The notes: generated by a model from the sequence alone, not told the origin. A DNA stretch of 64,000 nucleotides from Vibrio gelatinilyticus (GCF_022836845.1 NZ_JAJNNZ010000008.1:124001-188000), one strand, 5' to 3'; shown: positions 33,047 to 42,548, numbered from the stretch's first letter. Translations and numbers: made by a program.

Positions 33047-34270
33047 ATGTCACACGTAAAATCTATTTCCACTCTAAATAGTTTTGAGTTAGCAAACTTG
33101 TCACTTTCATACAAACGGCTGATTCTTCCTGTAAGCATGATCGCACTATTGTGTGTCGATACAACACGGCAATCCACCCTCAATGCTCTATCTGACGCTT
33201 ATTGGGCGGTCTCATGTTATGTCGCGTTTACACTGGTCGTTTACCACTCGATCAAAAATAGAATGTCACAAGACAACCACTTCTTCACTCACTACCACGG
33301 CTCTCGCAGCAACCAAGTTATTGTTGCTTCATTGCTTGGAGCCTTGCCCGGATGTGGAGGTGCTATCGTCATCACAAGCCAATTTATCGCAGGAAAAGTG
33401 GGATTTGGGTCAGTTGTCGCGGTTCTTACAGCAACAATGGGCGACGCCGCTTTTCTTCTGCTAGCTAGTGAACCCGATACTGGTGTCGCCCTAATCGCCT
33501 GTGGCGTCGTCGTTGGTTGCCTCTCTGGCTGGCTGGTCAATCATTTTCATCATGACGACTTTCTGCGCCCAAAGGCTAAAAACCTTACTCAACGAGTACA
33601 AACATGTTGTCAGAACGCAGCTGTTCGTAAAGGCAAGGCCGAAACACTAAATAACAAGGCGATTAACGGTCAGGGACTGTTTTGGAAGGCAACCCTAATT
33701 CCTTCCATGTTGATTTCTATCGCATTATCTTTTCAGTTAGACATAGAGCAACTCGCCAACTTACCTTCTCAAAGTATCCATTGGTTCGGTGCTGTGTTAT
33801 CCGTCACAATGATGCTGTTGTGGGGTGTTAGTCATGAAGTCAAAAGCTATCAGGGTATCGTGAGCGAGGATATTAAACAGCCCAAAGCCAGCCCAATACA
33901 ACAAGCCGCTCAAGACACGCACTTTGTCAGTGCTTGGGTCATTTCAACGTTCCTAGCATTCGAATTACTGATGCTTGTATCATCGCTCGATTTAAAGCTG
34001 TGGCTATCTGATTGGGGCGCATACATGCCAATGATGGGAGTACTGCTGGGACTGTTACCTGGATGTGGCCCACAATTATTGATCACCAGCCTATACCTTA
34101 GCGGATCTGTTCCCATGTCAGCTCAGATTGCCAATGCCATATCCAATGATGGCGACGCACTTTTCCCGATAATCGCGCTGGCCCCAAAAGCGGCACTTAT
34201 TGCCTCACTGTATTCAGCGGTGCCAGCAATGATTACCGGGTATGGCTACTACTTGCTATTTGAGCTTTGA
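33047..34270 (+). CDS. mneA: Putative manganese exporter, MneA-like (ArsP_2 type)
   Basis: This integral membrane protein of 407 residues has two homologous halves, about ten spans in all. Each half has LLG-LPGCG-x-x-x-x-TS (about 97-112 and again about 335-350) and a following GD motif (MGDAAF near 132; NDGDALF near 370). That duplicated PGCG...GDA layout is what I associate with V. cholerae MneA (VC0022), shown genetically to protect against Mn2+. A His-rich loop (VNHFHHDDF) lies between the halves and could bind metal. ATG 33047 is chosen over TTG 33029, which falls inside the Fur-box segment. Two Fur boxes precede it. Confidence 0.82.
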   Translation: MSHVKSISTLNSFELANLSLSYKRLILPVSMIALLCVDTTRQSTLNALSDAYWAVSCYVAFTLVVYHSIKNRMSQDNHFFTHYHGSRSNQVIVASLLGALPGCGGAIVITSQFIAGKVGFGSVVAVLTATMGDAAFLLLASEPDTGVALIACGVVVGCLSGWLVNHFHHDDFLRPKAKNLTQRVQTCCQNAAVRKGKAETLNNKAINGQGLFWKATLIPSMLISIALSFQLDIEQLANLPSQSIHWFGAVLSVTMMLLWGVSHEVKSYQGIVSEDIKQPKASPIQQAAQDTHFVSAWVISTFLAFELLMLVSSLDLKLWLSDWGAYMPMMGVLLGLLPGCGPQLLITSLYLSGSVPMSAQIANAISNDGDALFPIIALAPKAALIASLYSAVPAMITGYGYYLLFEL

Positions 34271-34271
34271 T

Positions 34272-36011
34272 TCAGATGACCGATAGTATCGCGCGGCTAT
34301 CGAGACCTCTGTTGATCGGCACAACGATAAGCTGTGTAGGCTCCTCATTAAGTTTTTCACCCGTCCAAAAGTCGTACCAATCACTTGCGAAATCAGAGGT
34401 CAAGGTATATTCATTGATCTCTTCATCGCTATGAAAAAGGCAATGTAAATGTTTTTGCTCAGTGAGCTTTAAATATCCATGGTTTAAACTTAATGAATGA
34501 AACTCAGCACTTCGGCCTGTGGCTTTTTGACGCTCAATCAAACGTTTCAGACTTTCCTTTGCAAAGCCCGTTAACTCTGGAAGTGGGTCTCCAGATAACA
34601 ACATCCCCCCACTGGCGAGCAAAACATTACGATGAAATTCGTAACTTGCACGTTCCGTTGCTTGATTGGCCAATGATGTAAAAGTCGCGCAATCAGGATC
34701 AATGAGCCACAATTTTTGGTGCTGCCAACTTCGATAAAACGTCTCTTTTGCGATCTGTTCAAAGCGCTGAGTATCCCTTTCAACGTCGTCGGACACGCGC
34801 ATGGCATCAACTAACCCTAAAGATGGCCACATTGGCGCATTGCAGCCCAAAATTAGCGCGTCTCCTGCCCCTTCTATTATGGCCTCCATTCCCATTCGGT
34901 ATGCTTCTACACCTGTGATACCCTCTTTTTGGCGAACACCTTTCAAAGTCCCCCAATAATTGGCATCAAGTTTAAACATCTCAACCCCCCACTCGTTACG
35001 CATAACACTGACAAAGTGAGTGAGATGAGCGATGACTTCTGGATTAGAGGCATCCAACACATACCAAGGTGTACAGCGCCAACCTCCATAAGTCACCTCT
35101 TCGGCTTTAAGGGGATGACCTTGAGAATCGCGCAAAAACCAATCTGGATGCTGCTGAAAGACTTCGGATTCAGCTTGAGCAATAAATGGGGCCAACCAAA
35201 TTGCTGGCTTTTTACCTCTCTCACGAATGTTTTGGATCAGTGATTTTACCCCACCCGGGAACTTATCAGAGGGTGTTAGCCAGTCTCCCATATACGCTTG
35301 ATAGCCATCGTCTAATAATACCCACTCAAGCTCGGGCAACTCTTGCTGCATACATCTCAGGTTATCTTTAATAAGCTGCTCTGTGACATCAGCGTAATAT
35401 GCATACCAAGAGCACCAACCAATCGGAACTGGTTGCTGCACGCCTTTTCTAACCGGATGAGACTGGGCTATCAATTCACTATATTGAAGATACACACTTT
35501 CCAGCGTTGTTCCTTTGATGACCGCTATGGATTCAAGTCGATTACTCGCCCAATGCTGCGGTTCACTGTTTTCACCATCGATATAGGCCAGTATGTCAGT
35601 ACCGATACGGCCCCGGTGTAGTTCAAAATAGCCCGCAAACCGATGGCAACTGGTAAAGCCAAAAAGTTGAAATCCGGTGGACTGCTCTATCACGAGGTAA
35701 TTGTAAAATCGTTTTGGCGCCTTATTGGGATAAATCCGATAACTGAGATTGTTATCAGGGCAACGACCAATGTCCTTTAGCTTTTCTGGAGTACCGGCTG
35801 TCTGACATAACATCTGAAATCCGTCACCAATGAGGCTAGCATCAACCTCAACTTGATTTTCAAACTGGACCAGCGGATAGTGAGTCGAAATAGGCTCAAG
35901 GTGAATTCCACGATACTCAAAACTCAATAGTTCACCGTTCGCTTCACAATGAACATCATGGTTAGTCAGTAAGGCATCAACGCCACTTTTCAATGGGATA
36001 TATTCCGTCAT
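34272..36011 (-). CDS. Alpha-galactosidase-like glycoside hydrolase (GH36)
   Basis: This is a retaining glycosidase of the GH36/melibiase group, 579 residues. The (beta/alpha)8 barrel blocks are GWCSWYAYYADVTEQ, WVLLDDGYQAYMGDWL, FKLDANYWGTLKG with the nucleophile Asp, and AMRVSDDVERD with the acid/base Asp. The N-terminal beta-sandwich of about 200 residues and a short C-terminal beta domain are present. There is no signal peptide, so it is cytoplasmic. No sugar transporter or kinase is adjacent, so its substrate is unknown. Start at ATG 36011 after GTGAGG. A strong operon terminator separates it from the tor genes. Confidence 0.83.
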   Translation of the reverse strand: MTEYIPLKSGVDALLTNHDVHCEANGELLSFEYRGIHLEPISTHYPLVQFENQVEVDASLIGDGFQMLCQTAGTPEKLKDIGRCPDNNLSYRIYPNKAPKRFYNYLVIEQSTGFQLFGFTSCHRFAGYFELHRGRIGTDILAYIDGENSEPQHWASNRLESIAVIKGTTLESVYLQYSELIAQSHPVRKGVQQPVPIGWCSWYAYYADVTEQLIKDNLRCMQQELPELEWVLLDDGYQAYMGDWLTPSDKFPGGVKSLIQNIRERGKKPAIWLAPFIAQAESEVFQQHPDWFLRDSQGHPLKAEEVTYGGWRCTPWYVLDASNPEVIAHLTHFVSVMRNEWGVEMFKLDANYWGTLKGVRQKEGITGVEAYRMGMEAIIEGAGDALILGCNAPMWPSLGLVDAMRVSDDVERDTQRFEQIAKETFYRSWQHQKLWLIDPDCATFTSLANQATERASYEFHRNVLLASGGMLLSGDPLPELTGFAKESLKRLIERQKATGRSAEFHSLSLNHGYLKLTEQKHLHCLFHSDEEINEYTLTSDFASDWYDFWTGEKLNEEPTQLIVVPINRGLDSRAILSVI

Positions 36012-36066
36012 AAACACCTCACAAGACTTCCAACATCAATATTAATTACTATAACGGTTAATAATA

Positions 36067-36094
36067 AAAAACCCATCCTGAAGGATGGGTTTTA
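36067..36094 (-). terminator. Terminator of the torECA operon
   Basis: ACCCATCCT (36071-36079) pairs with AGGATGGGT (36082-36090) around GA. On the minus strand it is followed by six T. It lies just past the torA stop and upstream of the GH36 gene. Confidence 0.88.
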
Positions 36095-36110
36095 TTCTTA
36101 AACTATGAGG

Positions 36111-38573
36111 TTAGGACACTTCTATCGGCCCACCGAAGGCTGTTACCGGTGGTACCTTGCCCGTGAACTTTTCAAAATCGACTAAACAGGTATTGGCCGA
36201 AGTAGCCTGGGCCAACTCGGACGATGGAATGTCTTGAGTTAAGGTATTTGGATCCCCGTAAGTATCTAGTGCGCCAATCTTCTCACTTAGAGGCCCATAC
36301 CAGGCGCCTTCTTCGATACGCACTACACCCGAAGCGTAGCTATCGGTGACGACTGCACCTGCAAGCAGTTGGCCACGGTCGTTAAAGACTCTCACCAAAT
36401 CGCCATCTTTAATGCCTTTGGCTTTCGCATCCTGTGGGTTGATATAGATCGGTTCACGACCTTGTACAGCATAAGTTGCACGGTACTCCTCAGATTCACA
36501 CATCTGAGAGTGAAGGCGCTTATCTGGGTGACAAGACTGTAACCAATAAGGGTGTTTGTCCGAACCCGGCCCTCCATGAGAGCGCTCAGATTTTTCAAAC
36601 CACATTGGGTGCTCTTGACAATGCTCATAGCCCATATTGCCAATAGTACGGCTGGTGATTTCGATAAAGCCAGAAGGCGTACCTAGTGCATTGATTTCAG
36701 GATCTTCACGGAAACTCGCGTGACGAACCCATGGTTTACCCGTACCAAAGTCAAGGAAACCCTTTTCCCAGAACTCTTCAAACTCAGGAAGATCAAACTT
36801 ACCTTTATTGGCATCTTTACAGTTGTTATACAGCGACTTCACCCACTCCATCTCAGACATGCCTCGAGTATAATCATCAGCACGTCCCCAACGACGAGTA
36901 AGCTCGGTCATGATGTCAAAGTCAGTTTTAGACTGGAACAAAGGATCAACTAGCTTATGCATCGCTATTAGACCGCGACCTGAATACGCACCATAACCAT
37001 CAATATCATTACGTTCCCACTGAGTACAGGCAGGTAAAACGATATCTGAGAAACGACATGTCGCGGTCCATGCAAAGTCAATAGATACCACGGTATGCAG
37101 TTTCTTAAACGCTTGCTTCATTCTGTTGCGGTCTTGATGGTGATGCCAAGGGTTATTGCCGCTGAATACCATCATCTTAAGATCTGGTAGGGTCACAACG
37201 GAACCGTTCGAGTTTATCTTCTTACCCGGCTCAACAAGACTGTCAACCCAACGTGCCACTGGAATAACGCGGCTGTAACCATTGAAATCTTGATTTGTGT
37301 GCTTTGGCGTTTGCCCTTGATCAATGTTCAATGGGAATGAGCCCGGAGCTGCAAAGCCTGTTGATGAGACACCGATCCCAGAGTAATGGTGACCATAAGA
37401 CACACCACCTCCAGGCAGGCCGATTTGACCAATCATTGCCGCAAGCACAGCCCCCATCCAGTAGGGTTGCTCACCATGTTCCTGGCGCTGTACACACCAA
37501 CCGAACATGATTTGAGTGCGGCCTTTAACCAGCATACGTGCAAATTCACGGATTTTGTCAGCTGAAACACCACAGATTTCTGATGCCCATTCTGGCGTTT
37601 TTTCAACTTTATCTTTGCTCTCACCTTGAACGTATTTGATAAAATCTTCAAAACCCAAGCAATAAGTATCGATGAACTCTTTATCGTACAGTTCTTCTTT
37701 ATACAAGGTATGAGCCATACCAAGCATAAACGCCACATCAGTTTGCGGGTTAACATAGATATGATCGTTCTCAAGGTAACGCTGAGTTTTGTTTTTAACC
37801 GGGTCAACCGAAATAACGTTGATCTCTTTCTTAGCGACTTTCTCTTTCAGCTGTTCTAGGTAAGCAAACGACTCATGAGTTTCACAAGTCCAACCTACCT
37901 GCAGGTTTTTAACCGGATCGTTAGCCCAAAGAATAATGTTGTCACTATTCTCCAGAATCAATTCCCAAGATGTACCCTGTGCGTATACTTCTGTAGAACC
38001 TAACACGTAAGGCAGGATTGTCTGACCAGCACCCGTTGAGTAGTCACCCACTTTTTTAACCGAGTAGCCGTGCAGCCCCATCGCGCGCATCATATGGTTA
38101 GTGCAGCTGTGCATTTGACCAGTTTGACGCCAACCAGTTTGACCTGTGTGTAGTGCCCATGGACCGTAATCTTTCTGTACGCGTTCTAGCTCACGGTAGA
38201 ACAGGTCTAGAGCCTCATCCCATGTCACACGTACAAATCGATTGTTACCGCGAGTATCCGCCGCGTATTTGTGTTTTTTAAGCCAATCTAGACGAACCAT
38301 TGGATAACGAACACGTGACGGACTGTAAATAATACCCTTAACGCCGTTTAACATGTCCGTTGGGTATTTATCCACCTCAAGAGGTTTTACTTCCTGAACT
38401 TTACCCGCCCACACACGGGCGCGAAACGCGCCCCAGTGAGAGCCAGAGGTTTTCCAGACTCCATCGGTTTCCGCTGCACTAGCAGACGCCGAAGCTAATA
38501 AGCTTGGGCCAATCAGCGTGGCTGCACTCGAACCTGCAATGCCTTTAAGAAAGCTTCTTCTTGTAATTGCCAT
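36111..38573 (-). CDS. torA: Trimethylamine-N-oxide reductase, catalytic subunit
   Basis: This periplasmic molybdenum enzyme reduces TMAO to trimethylamine as a terminal electron acceptor. A Tat signal TRRSFLKG leads the protein. The molybdenum-ligand Ser179 sits in VGDYSTGAG, as in TorA/DMSO reductase. Bis-MGD-binding blocks follow, ending in EEGAWYGP and the C-terminal [14 protein letters not shown]. Length is 820 aa, close to family norm. It takes electrons from TorC, encoded 24 bp upstream. The chaperone gene torD, usually next to torA, is not in this position. Confidence 0.94.
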   Translation of the reverse strand: MAITRRSFLKGIAGSSAATLIGPSLLASASASAAETDGVWKTSGSHWGAFRARVWAGKVQEVKPLEVDKYPTDMLNGVKGIIYSPSRVRYPMVRLDWLKKHKYAADTRGNNRFVRVTWDEALDLFYRELERVQKDYGPWALHTGQTGWRQTGQMHSCTNHMMRAMGLHGYSVKKVGDYSTGAGQTILPYVLGSTEVYAQGTSWELILENSDNIILWANDPVKNLQVGWTCETHESFAYLEQLKEKVAKKEINVISVDPVKNKTQRYLENDHIYVNPQTDVAFMLGMAHTLYKEELYDKEFIDTYCLGFEDFIKYVQGESKDKVEKTPEWASEICGVSADKIREFARMLVKGRTQIMFGWCVQRQEHGEQPYWMGAVLAAMIGQIGLPGGGVSYGHHYSGIGVSSTGFAAPGSFPLNIDQGQTPKHTNQDFNGYSRVIPVARWVDSLVEPGKKINSNGSVVTLPDLKMMVFSGNNPWHHHQDRNRMKQAFKKLHTVVSIDFAWTATCRFSDIVLPACTQWERNDIDGYGAYSGRGLIAMHKLVDPLFQSKTDFDIMTELTRRWGRADDYTRGMSEMEWVKSLYNNCKDANKGKFDLPEFEEFWEKGFLDFGTGKPWVRHASFREDPEINALGTPSGFIEITSRTIGNMGYEHCQEHPMWFEKSERSHGGPGSDKHPYWLQSCHPDKRLHSQMCESEEYRATYAVQGREPIYINPQDAKAKGIKDGDLVRVFNDRGQLLAGAVVTDSYASGVVRIEEGAWYGPLSEKIGALDTYGDPNTLTQDIPSSELAQATSANTCLVDFEKFTGKVPPVTAFGGPIEVS

Positions 38574-38597
38574 TTTATTACTCCAATTGACGTCTAT

Positions 38598-39779
38598 TTA
38601 GTGGTGACCTTCAGAATAATCTGAAGAGTGCTTCTGTAGATACTTAAGAACCAATGCTTCTGTATCTGTGTCGAAGTTCACAAACGCGATCATTCCGTCT
38701 AGCATACCGACCCAACCGTTAGCGCTAAAGTGCGCAACATCTGGCTGTGTATGACATGTTGAACAGTTAGTTTGATACGCTTCACCTGCTGCATCCCAGA
38801 TTGGAGTAAAGTCGGAGACCATTGAGCCTTGTTTCATCCATAGGTCAACTGCGACTTCTTCCCATGGAAGACCTGTCAATTCATCCTCTTTCTTCTTACC
38901 GATTTGCACATCACTACTTTGTGAAACTTCACGAGTCAGAATCGCGGTAGAAATGTTTTTACCAAAGTCCTCTTGAATCACTCGACCAAAGCCCTTAGCT
39001 TTACGCCAGCCATCAATTTCAACCTTGATCATGTCGCCTTTCACATCCACGATTTCAACTTTACTAGCCGGACTTAACAACCCAGCCTCTGTTGTACCCG
39101 TTTCGTTGGTATAAAGTGGAAGGTGACGAATAGAAACCACTTCTGTACCTTTCGAGTATGATGTGCCGTTTGCGATCTGTTCTAGGTCACCCACGATGCC
39201 GCTTGCTTTGTCCATATCTTTTGGAAGGTTATGGGCAATACCTTTGTGACAATCGACACAGCTTTGGTCACGCTCAGCCGCTGACTTCATCTGAATACGA
39301 GCTGTCGGCGACATCTTCTCGAAGTCCATCGATTCGTAGTTGTGACAGTTTTTACATTCCAAAGATTTGTTCGCTGAGAAACGGTCCCACTCATGACGAG
39401 CAAGTTCAAAGCGACGCTCTTCAAATTTTTCAGGCGTATCTAAGTCACCAAAAATTTGCGCAAATACTTCTTTAGACGCTTGCATTTTACGGGCAATTTT
39501 ATCTGTCCAGTTATGAGGAACGTGACAGTCTGGGCAGGTTGCACGCACACCGGAGTGGTTTTTCCAGTGGACGGTTTCTTGTAGCTCTACGTAGACATTA
39601 TCTCGCATGGTATGACAACTGACACAGAACTCTTCGGTATTAGTGGCTTCTAGTGCAGTGTTAAAACCACCCCAAAAAATAACACCGGCGATAAAGCCAC
39701 CAGCAGTCAATACGCCCAGGCTAATATGCACAGCTGGGCGGCTAATCGTACGCCAAAGTTTAATTAAAAAGGATTTCAT
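38598..39779 (-). CDS. torC: Pentaheme c-type cytochrome TorC
   Basis: This membrane-anchored cytochrome passes electrons from the quinol pool to TorA. One N-terminal span (about 17-38) precedes four NapC/NirT-type hemes, CVSCH (52-56), CPDCH (82-86), CKNCH (142-146) and CVDCH (174-178). The TorC-specific C-terminal domain carries a fifth, CSTCH (339-343). Length is 393 aa. It lies between torE and torA. Confidence 0.95.
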   Translation of the reverse strand: MKSFLIKLWRTISRPAVHISLGVLTAGGFIAGVIFWGGFNTALEATNTEEFCVSCHTMRDNVYVELQETVHWKNHSGVRATCPDCHVPHNWTDKIARKMQASKEVFAQIFGDLDTPEKFEERRFELARHEWDRFSANKSLECKNCHNYESMDFEKMSPTARIQMKSAAERDQSCVDCHKGIAHNLPKDMDKASGIVGDLEQIANGTSYSKGTEVVSIRHLPLYTNETGTTEAGLLSPASKVEIVDVKGDMIKVEIDGWRKAKGFGRVIQEDFGKNISTAILTREVSQSSDVQIGKKKEDELTGLPWEEVAVDLWMKQGSMVSDFTPIWDAAGEAYQTNCSTCHTQPDVAHFSANGWVGMLDGMIAFVNFDTDTEALVLKYLQKHSSDYSEGHH

Positions 39780-39823
39780 GACTCACTCTCTTGAATATCG
39801 TAATTGAACAAAGGGCTACAAAA

Positions 39824-40000
39824 CTAGCCGTGTATACCAGGAGGACCAAATACGAAGACCTGGAGCATCCAAACGATAAAACCATAACCACCAACGATAG
39901 CCACACTCAAAAGAGGGAAGAAAACGGCGCAGATGAAGAAAAAAGATTTCCACTCCATACCGTGCTTTTCAGCACTCTCAACTTTATTAACATCACTCAT
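39824..40000 (-). CDS. torE: TMAO reductase system small membrane protein TorE
   Basis: This 58-residue protein has a short polar N-terminus (SDVNKVESAEKHGMEWKSF) and one long membrane span (FFFICAVFFPLLSVAIVGGYGF), ending GPPGIHG. The length and GPPG end are like TorE and NapE. First gene of torECA, as in Shewanella and vibrios. Start at ATG 40000 because AGG lies eight bases upstream; a longer in-frame start at 40060 would add a non-conserved 20 residues. Its precise role is unknown. Confidence 0.88.
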   Translation of the reverse strand: MSDVNKVESAEKHGMEWKSFFFICAVFFPLLSVAIVGGYGFIVWMLQVFVFGPPGIHG

Positions 40001-40060
40001 ACATTTGCCTATTTTGTATCGTGTATTTTCCATGAGCAAGCCTACTAGCCCCTCATTCAT

Positions 40061-40420
40061 TAACTCTATTTATTGGAAAATGTTAAACCATACTCATTGT
40101 ATGGTTCAATCATTTACCCCTTACTAAACCGTACTAATCAACACTTTTTTGAGGTCATCCAGAGATGTATTTAATTACCATTTTATGTGTAAGTATGTGA
40201 ACAGATATGAAAAATTAATAGAGTTATAAGTATGTGACAAAGTAACGTTAAATCAACAATTACGCGGGAATAATACGGGCTAATGAAGGAATTCCTGTAC
40301 CAAAAAATATCATCTCAACTTCATTAGGGAACGGTGATATACCGCATTTGGGATTCTTCTGAAAAAACATAATGAATGCAGTATGATTATCAATTGGTGA
40401 ATCATCATTAGTCATTGTAT
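40061..40420. other. Divergent intergenic region between torE and fetB
   Basis: This 360-bp AT-rich region has no credible gene. It holds the torECA promoter and the three TorR-like boxes at 40195-40241. The fetB side has no recognised operator or strong ribosome site. Confidence 0.5.
40195..40241 (-). promoter_or_regulatory. Cluster of TorR-box-like repeats upstream of torECA
   Basis: On the minus strand three direct copies resemble the TorR box CTGTTCATAT: CTGTTCACAT (40195-40204, 9/10), TTTTTCATAT (40205-40214, 8/10) and TTTGTCACAT (40232-40241, 7/10). They lie about 195-240 bp upstream of torE. No torR/S/T gene is in the window, so the regulator would act from elsewhere. Confidence 0.6.
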
Positions 40421-41209
40421 ATGCAAAACGTCATTGATATTTCTTGGTTTTATTTAGTGCTTTTTTGCGCTTCGTTAATCGTACCGGCTGCACTTAACCG
40501 CTACTTCAATCTTGGCTTGGGCGGGGAAGCACTGGTGAGCTTACTTCGGATGGCGTTTCAGCTGTTACTTGTTGGGGTCTATCTTGAATACCTATTTGAA
40601 CTCAATAACATCTGGATCAACCTTGCCTGGCTGATCGTTATGGTGTTAGTGGCCTCCAATGCCATACTCAATAAAAGCCAACTGACTAAACGTCTGCTGT
40701 TCCCAATCGTCGCTCTCGCCCTTTGTATTGGCCTATTACCAATACTCGCTGTACTGTGCCTATTGATCGTTCAACCAACCCCCTTGTACAGCGCCCAATA
40801 CGTGATACCCCTAGCTGGTATGCTATTAGGCAACAGCCTGAGTGGAAATATCATAGCGCTGCAGCACTTTTTCACCTCCCTTGAAGAGCGATGGTCGGAA
40901 TATGAAGCTGCCATCTCGCTTGGCGCCCATCCTAAATTGGCAACCTTACCTTTTTTGCAGGCAGCTCTGCAAAAAGCAATGGCTCCAATCATTGCCACGA
41001 TGGCAACGACGGGACTTGTCTCATTACCGGGTATGATGACCGGGCAGATATTGGGTGGAGCTAGCCCAATTGTTGCCATTAAATATCAACTTCTCATCAT
41101 GATTGCCATATTTGTCATGATGAGCATTTCACTTTCCTTTTGTTTGAAGTTTACTGTCGCAAGAGCCATTACCCCTTACGGTAAGGTGCTGATCACAATT
41201 ATCAAGTAA
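40421..41209 (+). CDS. fetB: ABC transporter permease FetB/UPF0014 family
   Basis: This is a 262-residue inner-membrane permease with about seven spans. Family motifs are RMAFQLLLVGVYLEYLF near the start and LPGMMTGQILGGASPIVAIKYQLLIM near the end. The EAA-like SEYEAAISLGAHP contacts an ATPase. FetAB exports iron and gives peroxide resistance in E. coli. Here no ATPase gene (fetA) is on either side, so this is an orphan that would need one from elsewhere. I prefer ATG 40421 to the in-frame TTG 40415. Confidence 0.85.
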   Translation: MQNVIDISWFYLVLFCASLIVPAALNRYFNLGLGGEALVSLLRMAFQLLLVGVYLEYLFELNNIWINLAWLIVMVLVASNAILNKSQLTKRLLFPIVALALCIGLLPILAVLCLLIVQPTPLYSAQYVIPLAGMLLGNSLSGNIIALQHFFTSLEERWSEYEAAISLGAHPKLATLPFLQAALQKAMAPIIATMATTGLVSLPGMMTGQILGGASPIVAIKYQLLIMIAIFVMMSISLSFCLKFTVARAITPYGKVLITIIK

Positions 41210-41244
41210 GCGTTTGCAACGTTACTCACCTAGTTTGAACCAAC

Positions 41245-41267
41245 TTATCCACAGGATATGTGGATAA
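41245..41267. promoter_or_regulatory. Two perfect DnaA boxes in inverted orientation
   Basis: TTATCCACA (41245-41253) and its reverse complement TGTGGATAA (41259-41267) are both exact matches to the high-affinity DnaA box, with a 5-nt spacer. A weaker copy (reverse complement TTATCCATA) lies at 41355-41363. The site lies between two convergent genes, which argues against a role in a promoter. Confidence 0.7.
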
Positions 41268-41315
41268 TCTAATTGAGCTACAGCCACCGACATTACTATC
41301 ATGTGAGTCGAATTC

Positions 41316-41331
41316 CCCTTGAATTCAAGGG
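41316..41331. repeat. 16-bp perfect palindrome
   Basis: CCCTTGAATTCAAGGG is an exact palindrome 50 bp beyond the DnaA box pair. It could be a protein site or, in RNA, an unstable hairpin with no loop. I know of no matching consensus. Confidence 0.5.
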
Positions 41332-41403
41332 TGACGAGAATCACAAAATTGATTTATGGATAAATTTGGTTACTTTGCGTACAACACGTTAGAGGCACAT
41401 AAA

Positions 41404-41450
41404 AAAACCATCGCGAGCTGATCACATTAAGCAGCAAAGGCGATGGTCTA
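41404..41450 (-). terminator. Terminator after focA
   Basis: ACCATCGC (41407-41414) pairs with GCGATGGT (41440-41447) around a 25-nt loop. On the minus strand it is followed by seven T. Confidence 0.65.
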
Positions 41451-41509
41451 TGTAAAGGTATAATCATCTGTTATAGCGGTAGCATTTGGCTACCTGCAAG
41501 TGACGGGGT

Positions 41510-42358
41510 TTAGTCTCGCAAGTAGATAAGCCAGTACAACATACCAACAAATATCCCACCACCGATGATATTGCCAATAGTGACTGGGATTAAGTTATTC
41601 ATGATAAAAGTCATTACATTCAAATCAGCAAACTGCGCTGGTGACTGGCCAATCATTTGCCAAAACTCAGGGCTAGCAAAATTCTTAATCCCAATCGCCA
41701 TCGGAACTTGAAACATATTGGCAATACAATGCTCAAACCCTGCAGAAACAAACATTGCAACTGGGAGCACCATAACAACAATCTTATCTGTCAGTGTTCG
41801 ACCACTAAATGTCATCCAAACGGCAATGCAAACGAGTACATTACACATCACACCTAATGCTACGGCTTGCCAAAAGCCATGATGAAGTTTGTGCTGGGCA
41901 ATATTGATGGTATTAAGCCCTACCTGACCAGAATCGAACATGTACTGTTTTGCGGTAAGCATAATCCCAACAAGAAACAAAGCACCAAGCATATTTCCTA
42001 GATATACAACTACCCAGTTTTTAAAGAGAGCGCGCCAAGATATCTTGCCACTAGCACGTGCGACCAGGGTAAGGACAGAACTGGTAAACAGCTCTCCTCC
42101 GGTGATGATCACCAAAACCAAACCAAGGCTAAAAGCCAAACCGCCCATAAAACGGGTCAAACCCCAAGGCAAAGCATCAGCCCCAGTCGTAATGGTTGTA
42201 TAAAAAATAAACGCAATGCCGATGTGAAGGCCAGCAGTGATCGCCAGTAGAAAAGACTTCACCGGATCTTTAGTTGCTTTTCCCACGCCAGCTTCCGCCG
42301 CTCGCTCCGCCATTTGTGGTGGCAGTAACGCATCAAATTGGTTCATATTCGTGTTCAT
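41510..42358 (-). CDS. focA: Formate/nitrite channel, FocA type
   Basis: This inner-membrane pentameric channel moves formate (FocA) or nitrite (NirC). It has 282 residues and six spans. The conserved blocks are GLHIGIAFIFYTTITTG, GGELFTSSVL (first half-helix break) and GNMLGALFL. The N-terminal helix YDALLPPQMAE-like segment (FDALLPPQMAERA) is the FocA gating helix. It is monocistronic and not next to pflB, as in several vibrios, so direction of transport is not evident. FocA fits better than NirC on N-terminal length. Confidence 0.87.
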   Translation of the reverse strand: MNTNMNQFDALLPPQMAERAAEAGVGKATKDPVKSFLLAITAGLHIGIAFIFYTTITTGADALPWGLTRFMGGLAFSLGLVLVIITGGELFTSSVLTLVARASGKISWRALFKNWVVVYLGNMLGALFLVGIMLTAKQYMFDSGQVGLNTINIAQHKLHHGFWQAVALGVMCNVLVCIAVWMTFSGRTLTDKIVVMVLPVAMFVSAGFEHCIANMFQVPMAIGIKNFASPEFWQMIGQSPAQFADLNVMTFIMNNLIPVTIGNIIGGGIFVGMLYWLIYLRD

Positions 42359-42548
42359 GACTTCAATAACATTTAGTTACAATTGGAAAGGGCGCGGATA
42401 ATCGCTCCATTTAATAATGAAATCAAGATCTATTTAGCCAAGTTATACAAATAATCACCTAGCACCTTGAGGGTTCCTACTCAGGCGATTGTTATAAAAG
42501 ATATAATTTAGATGTCTCCATATACGGCTTGTTAGATTTCAGAAATAG

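Larger units (their letters stand above)
41210..41509. other. Intergenic region with DnaA boxes between fetB and focA
   Basis: No gene is visible. The stretch contains two perfect DnaA boxes, a weaker third one, a 16-bp palindrome and the focA terminator. The two flanking genes converge here, so there is no promoter need for this much structure. Confidence 0.6.

Noticed and set aside
36111..39779. A selenocysteine or frameshift in torA/torC
   Set aside because: The frames are uninterrupted, TorA has the Ser ligand (Ser179), and all five heme motifs are present.
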